Shown: piece by piece, positions 24,770-36,395 of the stretch | Numbering within the stretch: the stretch's first letter is position 1 | How the letters are laid out: the number at the start of each line of letters is the position of its first letter | NCBI GenBank assembly: GCA_911728435.2 | Contig: OU452202.1 | Coordinates: 11,821,135 to 11,885,134 of the forward strand | From: Apoderus coryli | Lineage: Eukaryota; Arthropoda; Insecta; Coleoptera; Attelabidae | Reading direction: 5' to 3' | DNA: 64,000 bases | Program-made: the position numbers and the translations under genes | The notes under the pieces: model-generated | Database searches by the model: none | What the model saw: the letters and a program-made list of their open reading frames with translations, nothing else | What the model was told of the DNA's origin: nothing

Positions 24770-25235
24770 CAGGTCTTCTCGGACTTGGATGCCGGAACAC
24801 GATGGCATAGCTCACCAACTTGCAAAAAAGGCGGCCAACACTTCGTTCTGTGTCTGGAACCCATCTTTGGCATTACAAAAAACAATTAAAGGCCTACTGG
24901 GCAATCTAAGGAGTTCTCTAGGCCTTCCAAATCAAAAGCCAAAAAGCTTATCGAACTGGATAGAAACGATTTAAGGCGCAGTATGTGCATTTTCACGTGA
25001 CACTATCCGGTGAGGCTCCACCTCAAAAGTTTGGATTGAGGGAGGACGATAAATCTCGGTTTTTGACAAGAAGCAGCAGCACTATACACGTGTTCTGCGA
25101 TTGCATGGCACTTCCCTGCAGAAGGCTGAACTGGCCTCCAGAATGATCATCAACTTCATGAGAAGTTTGGGACAATGCATTCACAAAAGGTCTTTTTAGG
25201 TCAAAGTAAAAGTACCTAAACAACTCCACTACAAT
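24770..25235 (+). pseudogene. LINE RNase H and C-terminal fragment
   Basis: Reads MPEHDGIAHQLAKKAA, then after a frameshift RNDLRRSMCIFT, LHLKSLGLREDDKSRF and LCRRLNWPPE-like words. This corresponds to the end of an RNase H domain (GNExADxLAKxA) and the following GHxxLRxHLxxxGLxxxxxCRxC zinc-ribbon region of I/jockey-type ORF2. Frameshifted and inactive. It is in opposite orientation to 24290-24480, so it is a separate insertion. Confidence 0.6.
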
Positions 25236-28200
25236 CTAGTTAATACTAGTTTTCACTTAATTTAATAATTAATATGGACGATTTAAAACATGGTTCTTAA
25301 AAAGAAAGCTTTGAATATTATCAAGTCCAACCGTTTTGCAGTATAAAGTGGATGTGACAGATAAACAGACGGAATTATTTTATGAGGCATACCGAGACAG
25401 CGGAGGTTAGGACACACCCACAAATTTTGTTGCATTGCACATGTTACGAGGCATATTTTAAATATAATTATTAGGTTTTATTATAAAAGCACCTGGTAAA
25501 ACTAACGCCGTTACTTGTTATCATTAAAGACCTAGACTGCAGGAACTAAAACATGTACGTAATTTTGTAACAATATGCCAGTAAATGTACCCCCAAATTA
25601 AAAACATTTTATGAGTAGACCTAATGTAATTTTTGTACAAAGATTAATAATAAAATATACCTGTTCTAAAATGAATATGTATAGGGAATATCACACTGGA
25701 CACTTTTGATAGGGAAGAACTGTTTGTAAAGGAGCGAGTCAAAAGGAAAGTTGAATATCATGGGGCCGATGCGAATATCGAAAACTCTACTTCGATTTTC
25801 AGTCCTACTTAAAAATAAACAAATAAGCTAAATTATCCTTTTTGTATTCTTTCTACTAAAGGAGTAGACCATGGAATTCTTAATGGTGTTTGATTTCATT
25901 AAATTAATCAATAATTAAACAATACCATGCGCATTTTAAAATCCCATTTGCACGTCCCTTATAAGATATCAATATAGTGTTCATCAATAAACACAAAGAT
26001 ATGAGGCCCAATCTATTTATAATGCGCAGTAAAGACATCGAAGTACGGTTGTAACTATTCCTAATCTGCTTTAAAAATAGACCTTGCCTTTCTTAAGTGT
26101 CCGATTCGTGACACACTATACCTTACGTCTAACAAAAACTCATATGCAATAAACTAAATAAGGATAAATTTGTTAAATGTAAAATTAAGAATATTTTTAA
26201 GGTAGATAGATGCGAATTGTATTCAAAATACTCTCCTAATTCAGTATTATGTCAAGAGTGTAACAGTTAATTTTATAAAAAGTTATTTGAAGATTTGTTA
26301 AATATTGTAAATAGTTAGGTATACTTACATGAAACTCAAATACAAACGTATTTATAGAAAGCTCAGCTTGTAAAATAATTTATTTTGATCAAATTACTTG
26401 AAATGTCTTTTTATGTTATCATTTGTATAAGGTATTACCATTTACATCATAAAAAAATATTTTGTACATTAAGTAAAATGTAAATTAATTGTTTGTTTTA
26501 TATGAGTAGATTTAAACTAAAGGAATATTAGGCTAGTATAATTTTGAAAGTATTAAAGGAAAACAAAATACTAAAAATCCCCATAATGAAGAACCTATTT
26601 TTAATATGACACTAAACTAGGTACATCAAAAACTGGTATAAATGGTATGGTACACAAGTTATGTCTAAAACTGTCCTCCTTTTGACATTCCATCCTCCAA
26701 TTCAAATAGGTATTACCTCCTAAACCAGAACAATCTTAAAAATAATTTACTAATCTGACTCTCACTGATCATCTCTCCTAACTGTTGCAAGCGATAGCTT
26801 TCAAATAATTTCACGTTTTGTATCAGATCAGTTTTATATTCCAATCATTAACAATGAATTTCTTGATAAGAGTTAAAAAATGTATCCAGAACTTTCATGA
26901 AATAAAAAACAAATAAAATATTGTCTCACCTTTATTACTTCAAAATTAAGTATACTATGTAAAATACTAGGTATGATACTGTTGTATAATATTTCACATA
27001 TCATATCCATAGATTAAGTATATGAAAAACTGAATTCGGAATAAATAATCGTATAGGTACTTAAACAAAGTTTGTATAAAAATCAGTTAGGTATGTACCA
27101 TTGTAAAATTATTGTATATTTATGTATTATTCGTAAGTATGTCCATTTATTGTTTTTATATTTTGTAAAAGCTGTTTCATAAATTATTTTAGATCTAGAT
27201 ATTTTGTAATATAAATAATATAAAATTTTACTTTTAATTCTGTTCTGTCATGAATTGTAACACTACTTATTACATTATATTATTTCTATACCTACTAATA
27301 TTTAATTATGTCTTCCTTAAGTAATTTTAATTTTTGTATTGTATTAATTTTCTAATTGCCTAATAAAATTGTGCTCATAATATTTTTGTAAACCAAAACA
27401 AAAAAAAAACGTGCCATTTTTTGACTACCTATGTTATACTTTACCTATGATGTATGTAACTATATAAACAGTAAAAATAAAGAAAAAATGATTATGATAT
27501 AATAATGGGTTTCAGTTATTAAATCTAACAAGCAATTTTAAAATTCATTTATTGATTGATTTTAAAAAAAATATATGAAAATACGTGATATACTTAGGTA
27601 TTATAGAGAACTCGAGAAAGACAACTCTTAACACCACCTGATTCAGTCGGTCTTTCTTTATTAGAATCTAAAAGCCATTGGATTTTTAAATAAATAACTA
27701 ACTTTATTGTCTAACAGGTGCAACACACCCAATTACAAGATAATTATAACATTATTATTATACCTAGTAGACTTATAAAGCACTAATATGGTCAACAACT
27801 TAGATATTATATCAAATCGCTACAAGACAGAAAATAGAATACAATAGAGCAACAAGTCAGATAATAGACTTAAAGAGCAAAGGAGGCTAAACACTACGTC
27901 CAACAGCAATAACACATTCGAGGAAGATGAAAATTAATTTGACGGAGAAGTTGCAATCTATGAAATTATTGGTAATTTTAAAAATAAACCTGCATAAATC
28001 CGACGCGTTTTCAGTGAAAACACATACAAGGCAATCATAAGACAAAACAAACAAATTTTGTTTATTTTGATTGATTCACTGTGAACAAATACAAATCATG
28101 GCGCCAATCGCAAAAGTCTAACTCGAGCCACACGAACAAACTCAATGCACAAATAAAATTTGCTCGCAAGGACCAAGTAAGTTTCTTTACGTAAACAGAA

Positions 28201-29270
28201 ATTTCAAAAACAATTCCAAATAGGTATAGTGACTTACCGATATTGAAAACTAGTAAACAAGTAATATGTCCAAAGTGTAACTTCTTAAACAAAAAAATTT
28301 AAATACAAGTGTCGCTAACAATAGTTTTTACAAAAATGACATAAACATTCTGTTGTCGCTACATTTTAATATGCAAATTTCATTTTTTTTTGCTGTCTAT
28401 CGCATAACTCTACATAATATAGTTTTGTTCTTATTCAACTTAATAGTTGGTGGTTTGAAATAGACAAAGATAAGAGTTCTAAAAAGCATAATTAGCTATA
28501 AGTAGTGTGGAAAAAATATAAATTATTAAAATATAGTCTATGTTGTTGTACAGGTGATAATATTTTATCAATATCCTTTCTTGATAATAATGTAAAATAA
28601 TTGTCCTACCGGTAAATGCATTAATTGGATAAAATAAAAAATGTTCCCACAATATTGTTCCTCATTATCAAAGAGAACCATTTATGTAACTACCTAGTTG
28701 CTTCCAATTTTTTAACAACTAAATAGTTCAGTAATTTTGTATTAAAGTAGGTCGCTAATCACTAACAGGACTTTAAGCCGTATTTGAAATTAGCAATAGG
28801 TACAACAGATAACTGTAAGTATCGGTAAACTCCGGACTCCTAAATTTATACTTGGTAGTTCGTCCCACAGCCAAGCGGAAGGTTTTAAGGGCTATTTTGT
28901 CATCGCTAATATACTGTCATCGAACAATCAAAGTAGTAGACTCTGCAAAACAAACTGTTATGAGTACCGCTTCTAATTGGTGTCGATTTTAATAAAACCA
29001 GAGCTGTTGCAGGTATCCACAAAATGTAATTAAGTATTCAATGCAAGTAGGTATCAGAAAAAGCAATTTTAAGTATAAGTACCTATTAGTTTTATAAGTA
29101 TCAAGTAGATGTAGGTACGAGTACCAACTTTTTTTTGCCATTTATAATATTTGTGTACTAGTAGCTATTTAATGGAGTGATAATAACGGGTGGGCAAATT
29201 TGAGGTTTGAAATTAAATTGGCTGTCAAATGATGAAATGTAAACATTTCTTTAGTAAAAAGTTTGGAAAT
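25236..29270. other. non-coding, very AT-rich
   Basis: No gene or clear repeat recognised. AATAAA-type polyadenylation words are frequent (for example at 27361) and A-runs follow at about 27400, so the distal robo 3' UTR could end here, but nothing ties them to the gene. Confidence 0.4.
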
Positions 29271-29278
29271 TTTAACCA

Positions 29279-29850
29279 TGGAACGCTACACTCTTGAACA
29301 AAGAATTTTAATTGTGAAAATTTACTATCAAAATGGTGAAAATTTTACTCTCGCTTCATAATATTCGAGCAGCTTTTCCTTGTAATCAGGCTCCTTCTGA
29401 GACCGTTATGCGTAATTTAATTGCTAAATTCGGGTGTCATGGTAAGTACTGTTGCTGACATAGACCAAAACAATACGCTCGTAGTGGCCTTTGTACATCA
29501 AAGTGTTGAGAATGATCCTGGAACATCAACTCGTCGACGTTCGCAACAATTGCGCGTCATCAGAGGCACTTTGCGCAACATGTTGCATAAAGATCTTCAT
29601 CTTAACGCTTATAAAGTTCAACTCGTTCAGGAATTAAAGCCGGGCGCCCATTGTTTGCCTCGAACGTTTGTGAATTGGCTGTTTGAAAAATTAAATGAAA
29701 ACAACACATTTTCCAACATCAGTTATTGCATGAGAAATGTCCCGGTCGCGTAATTTCTCTATTTGGTGATGTCAATTGGCCGCCTCGTTCTTGTGATTTA
29801 ACGCCACTGGATTATTTTTTTAGGTTAACTTGGTTGTAAATAAAAAATAT
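29279..29850 (+). pseudogene. DUF4817-type transposase relic
   Basis: Begins MERYTLEQRILIVKIYYQNG, the helix-turn-helix start typical of a transposase family widespread in insects. It continues after a frameshift NIRAAFP, TVMRNLIAKFG, then NDPGTSTRRRSQQLRV and LHKDLHLNAYKVQLVQELKP. A large internal deletion follows FVNWLFEKLNEN. The C-terminal part then reads HQLLHEKCPGRV and VNWPPRSCDLTPLDYFF, the last catalytic block. Frameshifts and deletion make it non-functional. Superfamily placement (mariner-related) is inferred from the PPRSxDLTPxDYFxW block. Confidence 0.85.
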
Positions 29851-30109
29851 AGAAACATCATGCGATTTTTGCCGCTCTGTAGGTGCTACTTATTGGAGAT
29901 GCTACAAACAGAATTCTATAGCTTTTTCATTATTTAAGACTGCATTTTGGGACGACCAGAAGAAGAAAATTGCCATAATACTTACATATTTTTAGGTAAA
30001 ATAATGGGTCACTCATATTTTTTTTACATACACCAATGATAGATTTGTCAGGATACAATACCTACCTATTTAGAAGTATCTCGCGTTTTCTTGATAAAAC
30101 TTTAAATAA

Positions 30110-30280
30110 TCTTAATGCGTATAGTTTAATCGCACCGATATTATTATTTGTAAGAATAGTGCCACTGTTTATATCCTCGTTTTTGTCGGACAGAACATTT
30201 AAAGTTAGAGGTTTGTCATTAGGAGCTTCCAGATCACACAATCATGTTCCCGTCGCAGGGCTTTTGAAGTGACGTTTGGA
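30110..30280 (+). pseudogene. possible LINE RT scrap
   Basis: RIVPLFISSFLSDRTFKVRG resembles the xWFxSYLSxRxxxVxxG block just before the GVPQGS motif of non-LTR reverse transcriptases. The following sequence does not continue the domain. Confidence 0.4.
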
Positions 30281-30827
30281 TTTCTCCTTCGTTGGAATAG
30301 GCCTGTGTGTGAGATTTTATAACGCCCCTGACAGAAACTGAAGTCCGACCCAATGGCACGACGATTGGAGACTCCAGCAAGCAGTATCGGGCCTAGGTTT
30401 ATCTAAACTGTTCGTGTTAGAATCATGAAGTTTGGGCACGTAAGTACTTCATTAACACCGTGTATGGTTTTGTCACATGCGTTGTATGACATATTCTTGT
30501 TGTGAATGTCAGTTTTCTGTTTAAGTCTGACTATAAGCTACCGAAAATTTGAACCTAATTAAATTAATTAGCAGTGCTGAAATAATTATTTAATTTGGGG
30601 TAAATATCTAGTAGGAATTTTATTTGTACCCATCATGAGAATTCTATATATACCCGATGTTTCATTGCTTGCTCTAGTTTTATTGTTTGTATAATAGACC
30701 TCTATAAATGCTACCATAGTAACAGAACTTCACGCTTAGTTGTTTTGGTTTTAGATTATATTTTATGAAATAGTTATTAGATGTTGTCGAATATAGATTT
30801 TTAAATTTAATTTTTATATAAACAAAC

Positions 30828-31797
30828 ATGGCAATCGATGAAGTAGAAGAAGTTTTTAAAAAATACAAGAATGTAGAAGATGAAATAAATAAACTTTTAA
30901 ATCAAGAGTAAGTGTACCTATTTATAACATTAAACCTAGTTGAATTTACTTTTAATTTGTTCTTTTTGGATCTGTTATATTGAGAAGATTATACATTGTA
31001 TTACTCTCGTTATAACTAACTTAATTTAAAGCTACAAAAGATACAAGGTATTAGTTAGGTATCTCGAACGTTATGCCTGTATAGCTGAATAACTTGAACT
31101 ATATAGGGTAAATGAGCACTACGAGAAAAATGTTTTCTGATGGCTATAAGCGATTATAAAGGCTCGCGGTTCATCAAGACCAATAATCTAGATTCCTGGT
31201 CAACTCTCTTACTAGAGAGGAGGATAAAGAGAAAATCATCGAAACCAGAACAGACCTTATTAAATTTACTTAATAATAGTTGGATAACAGCAGAATTTCA
31301 AAAGTTTTGAAGCATTTTATGATTACGAAATCAGCCAGAGGCGACTGTTGGTCATGAGCCATGTCTGATCTGCAATGTCTAACAGGACTTTACATTGGTC
31401 ACTACTGTTTGGTTTCAACCATCATATGTCGTGGTTAGCTATGATACCTTTCGATTAAGCAGTATAAAATCCCAGAAACTGCTCAAGAGTTCGTAAATTT
31501 TGACGAAACTAAAAAATGTATTTCTGTTTTTCAGACCTACAATACAAATACTCTAAGTATCGGTATAACATATATTATGGTTAATCTGCAGAAGGCCTTT
31601 TCGTGGCACAACTTGTCATTGACGCTGGAACGTCATAATGTCTATCCATTAACGGGGCAGATTTATAGCCAAGAATGTTCTAATTATTTTTTAATTTTAG
31701 AGAACTGCGGAATATACCAAAACCCGAAATAAACATGTCTAAAAAGCTGCAATTATCTAAAGAAGAAGCAGTCATTAGAAACAACCATATACTAAAG
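30828..31797 (+). CDS. possible small coiled-coil protein, first two exons
   Basis: Exon 1 (30828-30907) starts MAIDEVEEVFKKYKNVEDEI and ends at a strong donor GTAAGT. Exon 2 (31701-31797) follows TTTTAATTTTAG, is in phase, and reads LRNIPKPEINMSKKLQLSKE then EAVIRNNHILK before GTAACT. Exons, phases and the charged, heptad-like composition look like a real gene, possibly a short coiled-coil subunit of a complex. I do not recognise the family. Exon 3 would start in phase 0; a candidate at 32360 (after GCTACAG) is open for 67 codons but does not look like a natural continuation. The gene may be partial or extend through unrecognised exons. Confidence 0.45.
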
Positions 31798-33040
31798 GTA
31801 ACTACAATTTTAGCTTCGTACGTGGCATCGCACAGGTACCAAATTAAAATTGTTTTAATTTTTTCTTGGGAACTTTATGCTTGAAATATTGTATCTGGAT
31901 TTATCGGATATTTGTCCTAAAGGTAACAGAACTTACTTTCAATGGATATCAAATAGTTTTGTTGTGACAGGGGCAAAGTTTTCAATTCAATTCAACGACT
32001 GTTATGTTCGTCGAAATTCAAAATGAGAGTTTTCAAAAGGGCGTCGAGCTGTGTCTTTAGAACTCCGAAACCCAAAGGCTTTGGTTGTTCAATAATTATT
32101 CCCAACTGCAAGGGAAATGTAAGTTTTACTTATTTTTTTCTTTTCTCTACTACTTCGTGCTTGCGGTTTTTTTAACATTTATTAACAAGATTAATGTAAC
32201 ATCGTTAATGGTTGAACAAAATTAGACACGCAGGGTAAGAAGAGTTGTCAATAACTTTTATCTCCATTAGCACCGTTGTTCTAACCATGATTCAAATTTA
32301 ATTCATGTTCAAAACACTGGTTTAAGACAATGTCATGGTAATCACCTTTTTTGCTACAGATGGTCAATTTGAAAAGTTCCACATATGAACGTATAACTAT
32401 AAGAAGGGTGGCAAGTTTTAAAGCTCGTAAATTTCTGTTTCAAATATTTCCTGAAAATGGTGATAATTCTTACTGCCGCCACTGCGAAAATATGCAAAAA
32501 CAAAAACTGTTCAAAATGTCAACAACGGCACTAAAACGTTGTATGGGCTGGTTGTCTTGAAAACTCCATTATCTGATCTTTAAGTCATAGAAGGGATTTA
32601 ATGCGGATCTTAATGAGCTAGAGTCAAATTGATGCAAATAATAGCATAGCATGACGATACTCTTCAGTATTTGAATTCCGCATGTCAGTTATCGACTGTT
32701 AGTGTTACGCTAGTGGGCTATGTAGTATTAAACGTGAAAGATTTTCAACTTGACACACTACATAATATGTACATTTTTATAGGATCTGGAAACAGTGAAG
32801 GGAAATCTGAGATCCAAATCTATTTTCAGCCCAATGGAATTACAATGGGAACATGTTTGTTTAAACTATAGGAAAAATCCGTCACTACCTGTCACAACCT
32901 GGCATTGTCACTCTCCTGTTTTTGTGTAATGTTTTTGATAGCGTTTAGGATTTGATTATACTACTTTTTTTGTAAGACAATTTTAAATGATTAAAAATCG
33001 TATTATACCTATAAAACGATGTTTAATATTTGAATATAAC
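31798..33040. other. non-coding or intronic sequence
   Basis: Contains the weak exon-3 candidate at 32360-32560 and, further on, no recognisable gene. Confidence 0.35.
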
Positions 33041-33044
33041 GTTA

Positions 33045-33637
33045 AAGGCCGATTTAGCCAACGTGTTTGTATAACACACAAATTACAGAGAATAAGTTAA
33101 AGGCCTAGGTAGCCAACGCGTTTGTATAACACACAAATCACAGTTAATATGTTTTAGTCGTAAATTTTGTCACAGATTTAGTTGATAATGCATAGCAAAA
33201 GCAAGTGGTTTAACATATAAAAGTCATAAGAACATTATTTGTTTGTGTTATTCTAACGCTCTAACCTTATGTCACTTTTCTTTTTTCGCTGTTCAAAAAA
33301 AATGGTTAAAAAAAACGTTTCAATAAAAACGTACGAGTACTTTTTATAGCCTACAATTCAAAAAACAACAACAACAAATCACACCTGCGCACATTTGCAT
33401 TTGTCGTAATCACAATCATAAAAGTTAAAATAATTGAACATTCAGAGTTTTGACTTATGACTATGCCTTATAACTATGTTGTCTCAACGTAAGCAATAGA
33501 CAGAACGTTATTTAACTAGTTGTGATTGTGATTGTAGTTATACACTAAACAAATTCCTTCGTTGGCTAAATCTGCCCTAAAACTTATTCACTCTAGTTTG
33601 TGTGTTATACAAACACGTTGGCTAAATCGGCCTTTAT
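33045..33637. mobile_element. TIR element with AAAGGCCGATTTAGCCAACG ends
   Basis: The first about 40 bases (33045 on: AAAGGCCGATTTAGCCAACG, then TGTTTGTATAACACACAAA) are repeated inverted at 33598-33637. A second copy of the terminus (AAAGGCCTAGGTAGCCAACG) starts at about 33100, and related words (GTTGGCTAAATCTGCC, ATGGCTAAATCTGCC) occur near 33565 and 33900. No coding sequence. This is a MITE-like element. Confidence 0.7.
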
Positions 33638-33916
33638 TCTAACGTTTATGTAACTTTTCTTTTCATCGGTATTTCATAAAAATATTGTTAAAAAAAATCG
33701 TTTCAATTCAAAAAACAAAAATCACGCCTTTACACATTTCCATTCGTCGTAATCACAATCACAAAAGTTAAAATAATTCAACATTCAGAGTTATGACTAT
33801 GCAATACAACTTCTAATCTAAACGTTGTGTAAACGTTACTAATAGACAGAACGTATTTGAACTAGTTATACACTAAGCAAACTGTTGTGCTTATTCGATG
33901 GCTAAATCTGCCTTAA
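33241..33916. repeat. diverged direct duplication (about 300 bp)
   Basis: Segment 33241-33583 (TTATTCTAACGCTCTAACC onward) recurs at 33636-33916 with many differences but the same order of words: GTCGTAATCACAATCA, AAAAGTTAAAATAATT, CAACATTCAGAGTT, ATAGACAGAACG, ATACACTAA and GGCTAAATCTGCC. It probably represents tandem or overlapping copies of the same MITE family. Confidence 0.65.
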
Positions 33917-34308
33917 CACAAATAAAACATAATTTGTTTTGAAAAAAAATTCAACACTTGTGTAACATTTCTTAAGTGACACAAATTTGAACGCTGTCAG
34001 ACTTTAAATAAAGGTGGGATAAGACAATAAGCAGCAGACTAAACACAATCGAGTAGAACGCCGGTAGGTATAAATAAATTAAAGATATGTATGGGACAAC
34101 TGAAAACACAAGGTTGGACGCAACAGAAAAAAATCGGTTGTGTCATCCCAAAACTTTCCCGACGTGATATAATATAATCAAAAATATATGACCTGCGTAA
34201 CGAAACGGAATTTTAATAATAATAATTATTATGATTGTATTATTTTCATTATTTCCAAGAAACTAACGTAACAAACTAACTACTTTATTCAAAAATTTAA
34301 AAAAAAAT

Positions 34309-34370
34309 ATTGTCAGAGCTGGGATTCGAACCCATAACCTTCCGCATGCGAAGCGAACGCTCTATCAATG
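34309..34370 (-). repeat. tRNA-derived block in repeat A copy 2
   Basis: The minus strand shows a good B box (GGTTCGAATCC) after a CTTCGCATGCGGAAG hairpin. It lacks the rest of a cloverleaf, so it is a relic, as in copy 1. Confidence 0.55.
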
Positions 34371-34833
34371 TGTTAAAGTATTCAACTACTACATATTATA
34401 TTCTTATAAGAATATAGAGTCCAACTACCCAACTGGTGAAATTTTAAACGCTATTTTCTCGATAATTATGGGGGCAAATATCAAAAGTGACCTATCGCTG
34501 TAAATCAGATGAAAAATCCTTTAAAATGATGTATCACTCGACCCCTACTGCTATTTGAAAATTTAGCGGTTGTGTACATCCCTATCACAGGGCTTAAGCT
34601 TAAAACTAATGACAAAGAGATGTTTTTGGCGACATCTAGCGTGAGCAGGCAATACGCCCGGTGAAAAACAGTTCACAAACGATGGCCGGACAAGAAGTAA
34701 CAACTCCATTATATCCTATCTCCAACACTAGATGCGCCCGAATTCGTAAATAAAGCCTCCCGCTTTATTTACGAATTGCTTGTTACATAAGACTTTTAGT
34801 TATGTTGGAAATTTGTTTCATACTACCATGCTT

Positions 34834-34878
34834 TCACCAGACGGGCCGTTTCGTTGATCCACAACTGATCAGTGGTGA
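34834..34878 (-). ncRNA. hammerhead ribozyme, type I (mutated core)
   Basis: 45 nt on the minus strand. Stem I is TCACCA with TGGTGA (6 bp, perfect). The core is CTGATCA in place of CTGATGA. Stem II is GTTG/CAAC with loop TGGAT, then GAAA. Helix III is two base pairs (AC with GT) closing a GGCCC loop, with cleavage triplet GTC. All helices are intact and the cleavage site is the preferred GUC, but the core G8 is C, which should abolish or greatly reduce self-cleavage. Confidence 0.85.
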
Positions 34879-34916
34879 TCGTAAATGTTGGAAATTTGGG
34901 TCAAACTAGCTGCCGA

Positions 34917-34961
34917 TCACCACTGATGAGTTGTGGATCAACGAAACGGCCCATCTGGTGA
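34917..34961 (+). ncRNA. hammerhead ribozyme, type I (intact core)
   Basis: 45 nt. Stem I is TCACCA (34917-34922) with TGGTGA (34956-34961). The core CTGATGA lies at 34923-34929. Stem II GTTG/CAAC closes loop TGGAT (34930-34942). GAAA is at 34943-34946, and predicted cleavage is after C34955 in an ATC triplet. Every invariant core base is present. Compared with its mirror copy, helix III lost one pair (A where GTC had G), which may slow cleavage. This is the copy most likely to be active. Confidence 0.88.
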
Positions 34962-35119
34962 AAGGATGGTAATGTGAAACCAATTTCCAACATAACTAAA
35001 AGTCTTGTTACTTTATGTAACAAGCAATTCGTTAAAACTAATGGATTCATCCTAGGACTGCCCCAAACTCATATAGCAAAATTTTGATCAATTGGTTAAA
35101 GCGTATGGGCGCTATTGTG

Positions 35120-35172
35120 GTAGAATACATACAGACACACACACATACATATACACACACAGACAGACAGAC
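35120..35172 (+). repeat. (CA)n/(GACA)n microsatellite
   Basis: ACACACACACATACATATACACACACAGACAGACAGAC run inside repeat A copy 2, absent from copy 1 where the flank reads ATAGACACAGAGATGACAG. Confidence 0.85.
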
Positions 35173-35289
35173 TTCCATCTGGAAATGGTCTTAATCGTCT
35201 CGGGAACTTCAAAATGGTTATATCCGTCTTTATCTCATTTTTTTTTAGCGCGTTCACAATACTTTCCCTGTGAGGGAAAGAAAAAATAA

Positions 35290-35960
35290 CTATGTAAAAT
35301 AACACAACATAAATATATTTATTTATCGTTTTTCACTTACGGTAATTATGACCTATTGTTTTTCCAGAAAAAAAATTATCATTTTTTCACTAATTAACGT
35401 TTTTAACAATTAAAGGCAAGAGCCCTCTAACTATTATTAGAACAATTATTATTGTTTAACGAGGACAATTTACTAACACATAACACGTAATTACCTAAAA
35501 ACACGATAATATGCACTTGAATTATTATAATTCAAAAGAATTTTTTAAATTTTCATGACAATAAAATTATAATAATTATTATTGTTGTAATATAAACATA
35601 ATCATAATTGTTAAACATTCAAGATATTATATTAGAAATTGTGTTGTAAATACTATACATGGACTTTACAACCGTTGGTCGATCGACTACAGTGTGTAAC
35701 AATCAATTTCTTGCCAAAGGCCCCCAAAAAATATCTAAAAATGAATACTTATCGGATCATCTAGTTTTTAGCGTACAAAATGCTAATTGAATTGTTAAAG
35801 GCCTGTTAAACACGTCAACTTCTTAGCTGGCTATTTTTTTTTTGTTGCACAATTATTTTTTTATTGTTATGAGTGTAAGGGAGAAAGCTATAGATTTCGC
35901 CTATAAGCTATCATTGCTTGCATACTCTTCAGACCAATAAATGTCCCCATATTAAAAACC
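35290..35960. other. non-coding sequence
   Basis: AT-rich intergenic DNA between repeat A and the SERHL-like gene. No gene recognised. Confidence 0.4.
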
Positions 35961-35965
35961 AAAAT

Positions 35966-36380
35966 AATAATAATAAACGTCTTTATTTGGCGAAGTCTAG
36001 CCCAGTGGCGATTCACACTTAACTCTAATACCAATATATTCATGTTTCAGGAATAATGCTTCAACATTTTCTCTAATAACAAAATATAATAACAATTGTA
36101 CAAATTATAAATAACAATAAAACAATTAACCATACCAACATACAATTGAGTCATTTGAATCTATCACAATTTACAACAAATATTGAAACTCCTATATTAA
36201 AATTATTAAATTTAATAAAATCTAAAAGGAAAGCAACACACTCGTGTTCGATTTGTATCATCATCTTACTCTCCTACAAAAATGACTTAGTTAACAGAAA
36301 ACTGCTAATACACCACAGCAATAAATATTAAATAATTACCTAAAATACTATTTTAACATTTATAGAGTGTACAATTTAAT
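35966..36380 (-). mobile_element. LINE 3' tail with (AAT)n terminus
   Basis: An (AAT)n run followed by ACGTCTTTATTTGG matches the minus-strand LINE termini at 1743 and 12492. The extent of the body is uncertain. It lies immediately downstream of the SERHL-like stop codon and may supply part of that 3' UTR. Confidence 0.45.
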
Positions 36381-36395
36381 AATTAAAGTAAACAA

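Larger units (their letters stand above)
34610..35032. mobile_element. inserted element with inverted hammerhead-ribozyme arms
   Basis: An insertion of about 420 bp within repeat A. The word TTAAAACTAATG is present on both sides (about 34598-34609 and 35033-35044), consistent with a target duplication. Its right half (about 34769-35030) is an inverted repeat with arms near 110-130 bp. Each arm carries ACTTTTAGTTATGTTGGAAA-type sequence and a hammerhead, with a 30-nt spacer between them. The left part (ATGTTTTTGGCGACATCTAG and on) is unique. The same sequences recur in reverse orientation at 46946-47222. Short-helix-III hammerheads are known from Penelope-like elements and retrozymes, so a Penelope-derived or non-autonomous retroelement is my inference. 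Confidence 0.75.
34132..35262. repeat. interspersed repeat A, copy 2 (split by an insertion)
   Basis: Same order and orientation as 4431-5145: the ATCGGTTGTGTCA start, tRNA-like block at 34309-34370, CTATCACAGGGCT near 34570, CTTCCATCTGGAAATGG near 35171 and AGCGCGTTCACAATACTTTC near 35248. It is interrupted at 34610-35032. Between 35120 and 35172 it contains an (AC)n/(AGAC)n microsatellite. Confidence 0.7.
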
